A DNA stretch of 64,000 bases from Pararhizobium_B sp963838155 (GTDB lineage: Bacteria > Pseudomonadota > Alphaproteobacteria > Rhizobiales > Rhizobiaceae): assembly GCA_963838155.1 (NCBI GenBank), contig CAWIQE010000018.1, forward strand, positions 62,001 to 126,000, given 5' to 3'. Made by a program: the position numbers and the translations under genes. Below are positions 52,888 to 63,765 of the stretch, piece after piece. The notes under the pieces are model-generated. The model had not been told where the DNA came from and did not search any database. It saw only the letters and a program-made list of their open reading frames with translations. Positions within the stretch are counted from its first letter, which is position 1; each line of letters begins with the position of its first letter.

Positions 52888-53298
52888 ATGACGACCAAGC
52901 TCAAATCGACAGCCGTCGCCACGGCCATCGCCGTTGCCGCCGCGGGCACCGTCGCGCCGGCAGCCATGGCGCAGGCAGCTCCGAAGTCGCCGCCGGCGGC
53001 GACGCAATCCGCGCCGGCCAACCTCGACCGGAACAAGCTGAAGTCCTTCGCCGTCGCCTATCTCGAGGTCGACAAGATCAAGCGGCAATACCAGCCCAAG
53101 CTCCAGAAGGCCGGAAACGAGGCCGAGCAGCAGAAGATCAAGTCCGAAGCGAGCCAGAAAATGGTGTCCGCGGTCAACGGTGTGAAGGGAATGAACGTGC
53201 AGGAGTACAGCTCGATCCTGGCTTCCGCCCAGAAAGATCCGAAGCTTGCGAAGCAGTTGACGACCGAAATCGAAAAGACCGCCAAGTCTTCCCGCTGA
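52888..53298 (+). CDS. DUF4168 domain-containing secreted protein
   Basis: Small exported protein, 136 residues, unknown function. Signal peptide: STAVATAIAVAAAGTVAPAAMAQA. A Pro/Ala-rich segment (about 31-45) leads to the DUF4168 helical domain: LKSFAVAYLEVDKIKRQYQPKL, AEQQKIKSEASQKMVSAVNG, the MNVQEYSSIL turn and QKDPKLAKQLTTEIEK. The ATG follows an 18-bp triple repeat and AAGGGAATTCC. The 3' side is a nearly complete RIME-like repeat whose hairpin could end the transcript. Confidence 0.85.
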   Translation: MTTKLKSTAVATAIAVAAAGTVAPAAMAQAAPKSPPAATQSAPANLDRNKLKSFAVAYLEVDKIKRQYQPKLQKAGNEAEQQKIKSEASQKMVSAVNGVKGMNVQEYSSILASAQKDPKLAKQLTTEIEKTAKSSR

Positions 53299-53397
53299 GC
53301 ACTTCCAGGAAAAGTGGAAACCGGTTTTCCGTCCGGTTATGCGCAAAAACAACGAGATAGAGCGTGTTCGCGATTCCCTGAAGCGCGGACACGCTCT
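53299..53397 (+). repeat. RIME-like intergenic repeat, copy 5 (most complete)
   Basis: Blocks in order: CACTTCCAGGAAAAGTGGAA, ACCGGTTTTCCGTCCGG, ATGCGCAAAAACAACGAGAT, then a long hairpin with arms AGAGCGTGTTCGCG (53359-53372) and CGCGGACACGCTCT (53384-53397), 13 of 14 complementary with one G-T pair. About 100 nt in all, like the RIME elements described in rhizobia. It separates convergent DUF4168 and MarC genes. Confidence 0.85.
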
Positions 53398-53464
53398 CGC
53401 CTCCGGCTACAGATCGTCGGCAGGCGGGGGCGCCTGCCTGTCGACCCGTCCTTCCGGACCGAAA

Positions 53465-54097
53465 TCATCCCATCGAAATCGCCGCCTTGACCCCGTCGAT
53501 GACGAACTGCACCGCCAGCGCCGCCAGGACGACACCGAGCAGCCGCGTGAGGATCGTGCGGCCGGTTTCGCCGAGCAGCCGATCGATCCGGTCCGCGATG
53601 GCGAGCGCCAGGAACAGCAGGATCAACACCGTGGCGAGCACGCCGATGAGGGCGAGCTTCATGCTCGGCCCCTCGAAGCGCGCCGACAGCAATATGACGG
53701 CGGAAATGGCGCCCGGCCCGGCGACGAGCGGAATGGCCAGCGGGAAGACCGCCGTGTCGCGCACCTGGACGTCCGTGATCGCCCGTTCGGCGCTCCGTTC
53801 CTTGCGCTCCTGGCGTTTCTCGAAGATCATCTCGAAAGCGATCCAGAAGAGCAGCAGCCCGCCGCCGATCCGGAAGGCGGGCAGGGTGATGCCCAGGAGC
53901 TTCAGGAAGACCGACCCCGCGAGCGCGAACACGAACAGGATCGCCCCGGCGATGATGCAGCCGCGCGTCGCGACCTGAAATCGCTGCGGCCGCGTCATCC
54001 CAGCCGTCAGACCGAGGAAGACGGGCGCGAGCCCCACCGGATCGATCGTGACGAGCACGGTCGTGAATGCATTGATCAGAAGGTCGCCCGCAGCCAT
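53465..54097 (-). CDS. MarC-family integral membrane protein
   Basis: Inner-membrane protein of 210 residues with about six transmembrane helices, family MarC/UPF0056, function unknown (the older antibiotic-resistance link is not supported). Typical: LLINAFTTVLVTIDPVGLAPVFL, IGGGLLLFWIAFEMIFEKR and PLAIPLVAGPGAISAVILL, then LLGVVLAALAVQFVIDGVK. A charged loop (KRQERKERSAER) is cytoplasmic. The gene between ssb and gyrA is conserved in Rhizobiales. The longer open frame upstream is antisense to gyrA and is rejected. Confidence 0.92.
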   Translation of the reverse strand: MAAGDLLINAFTTVLVTIDPVGLAPVFLGLTAGMTRPQRFQVATRGCIIAGAILFVFALAGSVFLKLLGITLPAFRIGGGLLLFWIAFEMIFEKRQERKERSAERAITDVQVRDTAVFPLAIPLVAGPGAISAVILLSARFEGPSMKLALIGVLATVLILLFLALAIADRIDRLLGETGRTILTRLLGVVLAALAVQFVIDGVKAAISMG

Positions 54098-54289
54098 CGT
54101 CTCCGCCCTTGCCAGCACTCGGTTGCACCACTTTAGTCTTCCCGGCCGCGACCGGCCAAGCGCCCGAGCCGTCCGCCCCGTCCCCGATTGTGCATAAGCT
54201 GTCCGGGCACGCACCGGGAATTGGCGCTTCGCCACGGTATCCGCTATGACTGCCCCCTGATGATTCTGACCAGATGATCGTGACCTGAT

Positions 54290-57103
<2,814 letters not shown>

Positions 57104-57244
57104 CTAGTGGAAGAAGCCGCCCTGATCGTCCAGGCGGACGCGCACGTGGCGATGCCGAGCCTTCGATTCCAGGATCGAGGCGGAGACCAGCCCCGACGAT
57201 ACCGTCGCGATGAGGAGGGCTATGAGCGCAAGAGCCGGGATCAT
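57104..57244 (-). CDS. 46-residue predicted membrane peptide
   Basis: Short ORF reading MIPALALIALLIATVSSGLV, then SASILESKARHRHVRVRLDDQGGFFH. The first about 22 residues form a hydrophobic helix with no charge; the rest is basic and then mildly acidic, so an N-out or N-in single-pass topology is possible. A weak ACAGG lies about 10 nt upstream. The stop is one base after the gyrA stop, convergent. It follows another tiny membrane ORF on the same strand after 52 nt. I know of no named family. Confidence 0.5.
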   Translation of the reverse strand: MIPALALIALLIATVSSGLVSASILESKARHRHVRVRLDDQGGFFH

Positions 57245-57296
57245 GGCGTATCGCCTGTCGTTCGATGCGGTTGCGGTGAAGTGAGGGCTCTGGTTC

Positions 57297-57461
57297 CTAC
57301 CAGGGGCGCGTGCCGAAAGCCGTGTCGGTGCGGGGCCGGGAAGCCGGGCGGCGCTGCTGATCGACGACGATCCGAGCCTCCGACATTTCCTTGCGCATCG
57401 CGTTGAAAGTAGCCGCGAGCATGGCGAAGAACATAAGCGTGGCGAGAAGCGCGATGAGCAT
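57297..57461 (-). CDS. 54-residue predicted membrane peptide
   Basis: Short ORF beginning MLIALLATLMFFAMLAATFN and continuing AMRKEMSEARIVVDQQRRP with a basic, Pro/Thr-rich tail ending in FGTRPW. One N-terminal transmembrane helix is clear. The ATG has an excellent ribosome-binding site: AAAGGAGA ends 7 nt upstream, the strongest argument that it is translated. It lies between gyrA and coaD on the opposite strand and precedes the 46-residue ORF, likely as a two-gene transcript. Function unknown. Confidence 0.6.
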   Translation of the reverse strand: MLIALLATLMFFAMLAATFNAMRKEMSEARIVVDQQRRPASRPRTDTAFGTRPW

Positions 57462-57614
57462 GAGGAATCTCCTTTCCCTAGCTAACGTCGAATGCCGAGA
57501 AAGGTTTCACGGCGTTATACGGTCTTGGCGACGCAGCGTATCGCCACCGATACACGACGGGCGCTTGCACAGGTGTAACGCTCGTGACAAAAGAGCCGCG
57601 AAGAAAGGGAGGCG

Positions 57615-58112
57615 ATGACCACAGCCTTTTATCCCGGTTCGTTCGATCCGCTGACGAACGGTCACCTCGACGTACTCATCCAGGCGTTGAAGGTGGCCGA
57701 TCGCGTCGTCGTGGGCATCGGCGTACAGCCCGGAAAGACGCCCCTCTTCACCTTCGAGGAGCGCGCTGACCTCATCGGCCGATCGCTGGAGGAAGTGCTT
57801 CCCGAGCGCGCAGGGGATATCGAAGTCGTGGCATTCGGCGATCTCGTCGTGGATGCGGCGCGGCGCGCGGGCGCGTCGCTGCTGCTGCGCGGCTTGCGCG
57901 ACGGAACGGACCTGGACTACGAGATGCAGATGGCCGGCATGAACCGGCAGATGGCGCCGGACATACAGACCGTCTTTTTGCCGGCCGGCGCCTCGTTCCG
58001 GCCGATTACCGCCACATTGGTGCGTCAGATCGCGTCCATGGGAGGAAACGTCGGCGCCTTCGTGCCCAAGGCCGTGCTGGACGCACTCGCCGGCAAGAAT
58101 GCGAAGGGGTGA
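57615..58112 (+). CDS. coaD: phosphopantetheine adenylyltransferase
   Basis: Penultimate step of coenzyme A synthesis: adenylates 4'-phosphopantetheine. The 165 residues show the nucleotidyltransferase motif YPGSFDPLTNGHLDVL (T/HxGH type, here NGHLD), VVGIGVQPGKTPLFTFEER, LLRGLRDGTDLDYEMQMAGMNR and the second ATP motif ITATLVRQIASMGG. GGGAGG stands 4 nt before the ATG. It heads a plus-strand run coaD, two cyclophilins, queA and tgt, a conserved order in Rhizobiales. Confidence 0.97.
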   Translation: MTTAFYPGSFDPLTNGHLDVLIQALKVADRVVVGIGVQPGKTPLFTFEERADLIGRSLEEVLPERAGDIEVVAFGDLVVDAARRAGASLLLRGLRDGTDLDYEMQMAGMNRQMAPDIQTVFLPAGASFRPITATLVRQIASMGGNVGAFVPKAVLDALAGKNAKG

Positions 58113-58158
58113 GGGTGTTTCAGCGAGCCCTATGCCAAAGCGAACTCAAGGAGTGAGT

Positions 58159-58746
58159 ATGAGAGTCTTCACGTTCGTCGCCGCCGCGGCACTGTTCGCG
58201 GCTGCGATCGCGCCGGCCATGGCGCAATCGCCGGTCAAGAACGCTCCGGCGAAGGATCGCCTGACGATCCAGCTGAAGGGCGGGGACGTCGTCATCCAGC
58301 TGTTCCCGAGCGTGGCGCCGAAGGCCGTGGCGCGCCTGGAGGCCCTGGCGTCCGAAGGCGACTACGACAACGTCGCATTCCACCGGGTGATCGCCGGCTT
58401 CATGGCGCAGACCGGAGATGTCCAGTACGGAGACATGAAAGACGGCTTCAATCCGCAGCTCGCCGGCACCGGCGGCTCCAAGCTGCCCGATCTTCCCGCC
58501 GAATTTTCCGACATCCCCTTCAAGCGTGGAACGGTCGGAATGGCGCGGGCGCAGGATCCCAATTCCGCGAATTCCCAGTTCTTCATCATGTTCGCCGACG
58601 GATCCTTCCTCAACGGCAAGTACACGGTCGTCGGCCAGGTCATCAAGGGCATGGACCTCGTCGACAAGATCAAGCGCGGCGACGAAGCCGCCAACGGCGC
58701 CGTCAGCGACCCGGACCGGATGATCAAGGTCACCGTCGGCGGCTGA
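58159..58746 (+). CDS. periplasmic cyclophilin-type peptidyl-prolyl isomerase
   Basis: Exported proline isomerase, 195 residues. A signal peptide (FTFVAAAALFAAAIAPAMA) precedes the cyclophilin domain with FHRVIAGFMAQTGD, GTVGMARAQDPNSANSQFFIMFAD and VVGQVIKGMDLVDKIKRGD. ATG at 58159 has AAGGAG 5 nt upstream and gives a clean signal peptide; the frame further upstream is rejected. The tandem partner at 58784 lacks a signal peptide, so the pair serves periplasm and cytoplasm. Confidence 0.95.
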   Translation: MRVFTFVAAAALFAAAIAPAMAQSPVKNAPAKDRLTIQLKGGDVVIQLFPSVAPKAVARLEALASEGDYDNVAFHRVIAGFMAQTGDVQYGDMKDGFNPQLAGTGGSKLPDLPAEFSDIPFKRGTVGMARAQDPNSANSQFFIMFADGSFLNGKYTVVGQVIKGMDLVDKIKRGDEAANGAVSDPDRMIKVTVGG

Positions 58747-58783
58747 CGGCCGCAGGATTTTTCATTTCACAGGGAGACAATCG

Positions 58784-59260
58784 ATGACCGAGATCAACGA
58801 TCCGGAAAACACCATCGTCATGGAAACGACCAAGGGCAGGGTGGTGATCAAGCTTCTGCCGGACGTGGCACCGGACCACGTGTCGCGCATCAAGGAACTC
58901 GCGCGCGACAATTTCTACGACGGCATCGTCTTCCACCGGGTCATAGACGGCTTCATGGCGCAGACGGGCGATCCCACCGGAACGGGCATGGGCGGCTCGG
59001 AGAAGCCGGACCTGAAGGCCGAGTTCTCCGAAACGGACCACGTTCGCGGTACCTGCTCGATGGCCCGCAGCCAGAACCCGAATTCGGCCAATTCGCAGTT
59101 CTTCATCTGTTTCGAAGACGCGCCCTGGCTGAACAAGCAGTATTCGGTCTGGGGCCAGGTCATCGAGGGCATGGACAACATCGACAAGATCAAGCGCGGC
59201 GAACCGGTCAAGGATCCGGATTCGATCGTCTCGATGCGCGTCGCCGCCGACCTCGACTGA
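58784..59260 (+). CDS. ppiB: cytoplasmic cyclophilin-type peptidyl-prolyl isomerase
   Basis: Cytoplasmic proline isomerase of 158 residues. Active-site blocks are FHRVIDGFMAQTGDPTGTGMGG, CSMARSQNPNSANSQFFICF and WGQVIEGMDNIDKIKRGEP. No signal peptide: it begins MTEINDPENTIVMETTKGRVV. An AGGGAGAC ribosome-binding site precedes the ATG, 37 nt after the periplasmic paralogue. The two are about half identical over the domain, an old duplication kept in tandem in this order. Confidence 0.95.
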   Translation: MTEINDPENTIVMETTKGRVVIKLLPDVAPDHVSRIKELARDNFYDGIVFHRVIDGFMAQTGDPTGTGMGGSEKPDLKAEFSETDHVRGTCSMARSQNPNSANSQFFICFEDAPWLNKQYSVWGQVIEGMDNIDKIKRGEPVKDPDSIVSMRVAADLD

Positions 59261-59309
59261 CCGGGCGCCGGGCGGCGGGTCCGCTCGGCCGTTCAAGCGG
59301 AAAATCGAG

Positions 59310-60395
59310 ATGCGTGTCGACCTATTCGACTTCGATCTGCCGGAAGAGCGCATCGCCCTGAGGCCGGCCGATCCGCGCGACAGCGCGCGGATGCTGGTCG
59401 TTCGGCCGGGCGCCGATCCGACGCTGGAGGACCGGACCGTCAGCGACCTCGCCGGCATTCTCGCGCCGGGCGACGCCATCGTCCTCAACGACACGAAGGT
59501 GATTCCGGCACGCCTCGACGGCATCCGGCATCGGGACGGCGGCCCGGCCACGCGCGTCGAGGCGACGCTGCACATGAGAACCGGGGCGGAAACCTGGAAA
59601 GCCTTCGCCCGGCCCGGCAAGCGCATCAGGATGGGCGACCGCATCAGCTTCGGCCACACGGAAAATCTTTGCCTGCGCGGCGCGCTGGACGCCACCGTGA
59701 CGGAAAAGGGCGAGGGCGGCGAGATCACGCTCCGTTTCGACTTCGCCGGTGCGGCGCTCGACGAAGCGATCGCAACCGTCGGCCACATCCCCTTGCCGCC
59801 CTACATCGCATCGAAGCGGGAGGAGGACGACCGGGACACCCGCGACTACCAGACCGTCTACGCCCGGGAAGAAGGAGCCGTCGCAGCGCCGACGGCGGGC
59901 CTCCACTTCACCGAGGCGCTGTTCGCGAAACTCCACGCCGCCGGCATTTCCAAGCATTTCCTCACCCTCCACGTCGGCGCCGGCACGTTCCTGCCGGTCA
60001 AGGCCGAGGATACGGCCGGCCACAGGATGCACTCCGAGGTCGGCTTCGTGTCCGAGGAGACGGCTGAACGGCTGAATGCCGTCAAGGCGGCAGGAGGGCG
60101 CATCGTTTCCGTGGGGACGACCTCGCTGCGGCTCCTGGAGAGTGCCGCCGGAGACGACGGCCGGCTCTCCGGTTGGTCCGGCGCGACCGACATCTTCATC
60201 ACGCCGGGCTATCGCTTTCGGTTCGTGGACGCCCTGATGACCAATTTTCATTTGCCGCGCTCGACGCTCTTCATGCTCGTCTCGGCCTTCAGCGGGCTCG
60301 AGACGATGCATCATGCCTATGCGCATGCGATCGCCGACGGCTACCGCTTCTATTCCTACGGCGATTCCAGCCTCCTGTTTCGGGATGCCAAATGA
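59310..60395 (+). CDS. queA: tRNA preQ1(34) S-adenosylmethionine ribosyltransferase-isomerase
   Basis: Converts preQ1 at tRNA position 34 to epoxyqueuosine using the ribosyl moiety of S-adenosylmethionine; 361 residues. Recognisable parts: MRVDLFDFDLPEERIALRPA, VLNDTKVIPARL, GHIPLPPYI, YQTVYAREEGAVAAPTAGLHFT, LHVGAGTFLPVKAED and HMHSEVG-type RMHSEVGF, then FITPGYRFRFVDALMTNFHLPRSTL. Its stop overlaps the tgt ATG by 4 nt (ATGA), so the two queuosine genes are coupled. Confidence 0.97.
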   Translation: MRVDLFDFDLPEERIALRPADPRDSARMLVVRPGADPTLEDRTVSDLAGILAPGDAIVLNDTKVIPARLDGIRHRDGGPATRVEATLHMRTGAETWKAFARPGKRIRMGDRISFGHTENLCLRGALDATVTEKGEGGEITLRFDFAGAALDEAIATVGHIPLPPYIASKREEDDRDTRDYQTVYAREEGAVAAPTAGLHFTEALFAKLHAAGISKHFLTLHVGAGTFLPVKAEDTAGHRMHSEVGFVSEETAERLNAVKAAGGRIVSVGTTSLRLLESAAGDDGRLSGWSGATDIFITPGYRFRFVDALMTNFHLPRSTLFMLVSAFSGLETMHHAYAHAIADGYRFYSYGDSSLLFRDAK

Positions 60396-61522
60396 GTGAA
60401 ACGTTCGAATTCCGCCTGCTGGCCACGGATGGAGGTGCCCGGCGCGGCGAGATCTCGATGCCGCGCGGGAGGGTGCGCACGCCGGCCTTCATGCCCGTCG
60501 GCACCGGCGGCACGGTCAAGGCGATGTACATGGACCAGGTCCGCGATCTCGGGGCCGACATCATCCTCGGCAACACCTATCACCTGATGCTGCGACCGGG
60601 GGCCGAGCGCGTCGCCCGTCTCGGCGGCCTCCACGACTTCGCGCGCTGGCCGGGCCCGATCCTCACCGATTCCGGCGGCTTCCAGGTCATGTCCCTGGCC
60701 GGGCTGCGGAAACTCGACGAAAGCGGCGTCGTTTTCCGATCGCATGTCGATGGCACGCAGCATGAGATGACGCCTGAGCGCTCCATCGAGATCCAGGGGC
60801 TGCTCGATTCCGACATTCAGATGCAGCTCGACGAGTGCGTGCGCCTGCCGGGAGAGCCGGGCGACCTGGAAAGGGCGATGGAGCTGTCGCTGCGCTGGGC
60901 GGAGCGCTGCAGGACGGCCTTCGGCGATCAGCCGGGCAAGGCCCTGTTCGGCATCGTCCAGGGCGGCGACGTCCCCCGCCTCAGGGAGCGGTCGGCCGCC
61001 GCACTGGCCGGCATGGGCCTCAAGGGCTATGCCGTCGGCGGACTGGCCGTGGGCGAACCCCAGAGCGTGATGCTGGATATCCTCGACGTGACGTGCCCGG
61101 CGCTTCCGGCGGACCGGCCGCGCTATCTCATGGGCGTCGGGACACCGCAGGACATCCTGCGTTCGGTCGCCCACGGGATCGACATGTTCGACTGCGTCAT
61201 GCCGACCCGGGCCGGCCGCCACGGCCTCGCCTACACGCGCCGGGGCAAGATCAACCTCAAGAACGCGCGCCACGCCGAAGACCCCAGGCCTCTGGACGAG
61301 GAGTCGTCCTGTCCGGCCTCGCGCGACTATTCGCGGGCCTACCTCCACCATCTGGTCCGATCCAACGAAGCGTTGGGCGCCATGCTTCTGACATGGAACA
61401 ATCTGTCGTATTATCAGGATCTTATGGCCGGAATTAGAGATGCGGTCGAAACCGGGCGATACGCCGACTTCGCTTCCGCGACGGAAGCGGAATGGGAGCG
61501 GGGGGATCTGCCCCCGCCTTGA
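60392..61522 (+). CDS. tgt: tRNA-guanine(34) transglycosylase
   Basis: Exchanges guanine 34 for preQ1 in tRNAs with GUN anticodons; 376 residues. The TIM-barrel active site is intact: PILTDSGGFQVMSL with the general Asp, DSDIQMQLDECVRLPG, FGIVQGGDVPRLRERS, YAVGGLAVGE and the catalytic Asp in DMFDCVMPTRAGRHGLA. The structural zinc site is not: the usual CxCxxC...H reads S305-x-C307-x-x-S310 and Asn336, so only one of four ligands remains. queA is coupled upstream; queG, queC-E and other pathway genes are not in the window. Confidence 0.96.
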   Translation: MSETFEFRLLATDGGARRGEISMPRGRVRTPAFMPVGTGGTVKAMYMDQVRDLGADIILGNTYHLMLRPGAERVARLGGLHDFARWPGPILTDSGGFQVMSLAGLRKLDESGVVFRSHVDGTQHEMTPERSIEIQGLLDSDIQMQLDECVRLPGEPGDLERAMELSLRWAERCRTAFGDQPGKALFGIVQGGDVPRLRERSAAALAGMGLKGYAVGGLAVGEPQSVMLDILDVTCPALPADRPRYLMGVGTPQDILRSVAHGIDMFDCVMPTRAGRHGLAYTRRGKINLKNARHAEDPRPLDEESSCPASRDYSRAYLHHLVRSNEALGAMLLTWNNLSYYQDLMAGIRDAVETGRYADFASATEAEWERGDLPPP

Positions 61523-61534
61523 GGGCCACGCCCT

Positions 61535-62788
61535 TCAGATCTTCGCTTGCGTATGCTTGCGCAATTCGGCGCGCGCGATCTGGCGCCGATGGACGGCATC
61601 GGGTCCGTCGGCGAAGCGCAGGGTCCTGAGATGCGTCCACATCCGGGCGAGCGGCGTGTCCTGGGAAATGCCCTCGGCCCCGAAAAGCTGCGCCGCCTCG
61701 TCCGTCACCTTCAATGCCATGCGCGGAGCCGCCACCTTGATCTGGCTGATCCAGGGGGCCGCGGCCCTGCCGTCGCCGCGATCCATCATCCAGGCGGCCT
61801 TGAGGCACAGGAGACGCGTCATCTCGATCTCCATGCGGCACTCCGCGATGATGTCGAAATTCGCACCCAGATCGGCGATCCTCTTTCCGAAGGCCTCGCG
61901 CCGGAGGGAGCGCCGGCACATCAGCTCGAGCGCCATCTCCGCCTGTCCGATCGCGCGCATGCAATGATGGATGCGGCCGGGCCCGAGGCGCCCCTGGGCG
62001 ACTTCGAAGCCGCGCCCTTCGCCGAGGACGAGGTTGCCGGCCGGTATGCGGACGTCCGAAAACCGCAGGTGCATGTGGCCGTGCGGGGCGTCGTCGTGCC
62101 CGTAGATCTCCATGGCGCGTAGCTTCTCGATGCCGGGCGTGTCCGCCGGCACGAGCACCATCGAATGGCGATTGTGCCTGGCCGACGCGTCGCCGCCCGT
62201 CCGGACCATGACGACATAGATCGCGCAACGCGGATCGCCGGCGCCCGACGACCACCATTTCTCGCCGTTCAGCACGTAGTGGTCGCCGTCGCGCTCGCAT
62301 CGCATGGCGATGTTCGTCGCGTCGGAGGATGCGACGTCCGGTTCGGTCATCAGGTAGGCCGACCGGATTCGCCCGTCGAGCAGCGGTTCCAGCCAGCGCT
62401 TCTTCTGCTGCTCGCTGCCGTAGCGTTCCAGCACCTCCATGTTCCCGGTATCGGGCGCCGAGCAGTTGAAGACCTCGGCGGCGAGATGCGACTTTCCCAT
62501 CTCCTCGGCGAGATAGGCGTATTCGACCGTCGTCAGCCCGTAGCCGCGTTCGGACCCCGTGAGCCAGAAGTTCCACAGCCCCCGTTCGCGCGCCTTCGCC
62601 TTGAGCCCCTCCAGAATGTCCGTCTGGCGCGGCGTGAACGACCACCGGTCGCCCTTCGGCACCTCCGCGAGGAACTCCGCGTCGAGCGGCATGATCTCGT
62701 CGCGCACCATGGCGCTCACTGCCTCGTGCACCGGCTTGAGGCGGTTGCTCATCCCGAGGTCCATCGCGCTTTCGGTTCCTGCCTGCAT
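61535..62788 (-). CDS. acyl-CoA dehydrogenase family protein
   Basis: FAD-dependent acyl-CoA dehydrogenase of 417 residues, closest in type to ACAD10/ACAD11- and LvaC-like enzymes rather than to classical short-chain forms. Visible parts: LWNFWLTGSERGYGLTTVEYAYLAEEMG, AYLMTEPDVASSDATNIAM, GEKWWSSGAGDPRCAIYVVM, GRGFEVAQGRLGPGRIHHCM and AQLFGAEGISQDTPLARMW. ATG at 62788 has GGAGG 5 nt upstream. It diverges from an SDR gene followed by an APH-fold phosphotransferase gene, the same trio seen in hydroxyacid-degrading clusters. Confidence 0.93.
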   Translation of the reverse strand: MQAGTESAMDLGMSNRLKPVHEAVSAMVRDEIMPLDAEFLAEVPKGDRWSFTPRQTDILEGLKAKARERGLWNFWLTGSERGYGLTTVEYAYLAEEMGKSHLAAEVFNCSAPDTGNMEVLERYGSEQQKKRWLEPLLDGRIRSAYLMTEPDVASSDATNIAMRCERDGDHYVLNGEKWWSSGAGDPRCAIYVVMVRTGGDASARHNRHSMVLVPADTPGIEKLRAMEIYGHDDAPHGHMHLRFSDVRIPAGNLVLGEGRGFEVAQGRLGPGRIHHCMRAIGQAEMALELMCRRSLRREAFGKRIADLGANFDIIAECRMEIEMTRLLCLKAAWMMDRGDGRAAAPWISQIKVAAPRMALKVTDEAAQLFGAEGISQDTPLARMWTHLRTLRFADGPDAVHRRQIARAELRKHTQAKI

Positions 62789-62943
62789 GATATCCTCCGA
62801 TCTGGCGGCCAGCCTGCTGACGTCCGTCACCGACCGACCTAGATAGCACGGGGGAAACGAGGTCAACCGCAGCGATCCGTTCCGTGCCCGGTTTGCCGCC
62901 GACGGCATGCCGTGCCAAAAGGAGCGAAACCAGGAGGACGTGA

Positions 62944-63765
62944 ATGGAAGACCCCCGCACGCTGTTTTCGGTGTCCGGAAAAACCGCGCTCGTGACCGGC
63001 GGCGCGACCGGGATCGGCCAGATGGTGTCCGAGGCGCTCGTGCGATCGGGAGCCAGGGTTCTGATATCGTCGCGCAAGGAGGAGCAGTGCGTGGCGGCTG
63101 CGGAGGCGCTGAACGCGCTCGGCGCCCCGGGTGCGGCGGAGGGCTTCGCCGGCGACGTATCGACGGAAGAGGGCGTGGCGGCGATGGCCGCGGCGGTCGC
63201 CCGGCGGACGGACCGGCTGGACATTCTGGTCAACAATGCCGGCGCCACCTGGGGGCAGCGGTTCGAGGACTTTCCCCACGCCGCCTGGGCGAAGGTCTTC
63301 GACGTCAACGTTGCCGGCCTCTTCACCCTGACGCGGGACCTCGTGCCGCTGCTGTCGGCCTCCGCCGACGCCGCCGACCCGTCGAGGGTGATCAATCTCG
63401 GTTCCATCATGGGAACGCAGCCCGTCGCCGAAGGCGCCTATTCCTATTCGGCCTCGAAGGCGGCGGTGCACCACCTGACCCGCATCCTCGCCGGCGAACT
63501 CGCCTCCCGGAACATAACCGTGAACGCCTTTGCGCCCGGCCCCTTCCGGAGCAGGATGACGGCCTTTGCCACGGCGACGGACGCGCAGTCGGAGACCGTG
63601 GGCAAGCGGGTGCCGCTCGGTCGGATCGGCGGCGCCGAGGATATTGCCGGGGCCACGCTTTTCCTTTGCGGCCGCGCCGGCGCCTATGTCACCGGCGCCA
63701 TCCTGCCGATCGACGGCGGCATGAGCGTCCAGCACGGCACACGGCTCTTCCGGGACGAACCGTGA
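62944..63765 (+). CDS. SDR family NAD(P)-dependent oxidoreductase
   Basis: Classical short-chain dehydrogenase of 273 residues. Cofactor loop TGGATGIG at residues 18-25, NNAG at 97-100, catalytic Ser154 (INLGSIMG) and Y168-S-A-S-K172, and the late PGPFRSRM segment. C-terminal YVTGAILPIDGGMSV is typical. Substrate likely a hydroxyacyl-CoA or alcohol, judged only from the neighbours. The ATG is preceded by AGGAGGACGTGA. Its stop overlaps the GTG of the next gene (GTGA), so the two are coupled; the acyl-CoA dehydrogenase diverges upstream. Confidence 0.93.
   Translation: MEDPRTLFSVSGKTALVTGGATGIGQMVSEALVRSGARVLISSRKEEQCVAAAEALNALGAPGAAEGFAGDVSTEEGVAAMAAAVARRTDRLDILVNNAGATWGQRFEDFPHAAWAKVFDVNVAGLFTLTRDLVPLLSASADAADPSRVINLGSIMGTQPVAEGAYSYSASKAAVHHLTRILAGELASRNITVNAFAPGPFRSRMTAFATATDAQSETVGKRVPLGRIGGAEDIAGATLFLCGRAGAYVTGAILPIDGGMSVQHGTRLFRDEP

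Noticed and set aside
57107..57406. Plus-strand 99-codon ORF directly after gyrA
   Set aside because: Arg-, Gly- and Cys-rich translation without a ribosome-binding site, antisense to the two small membrane ORFs that have better signals.
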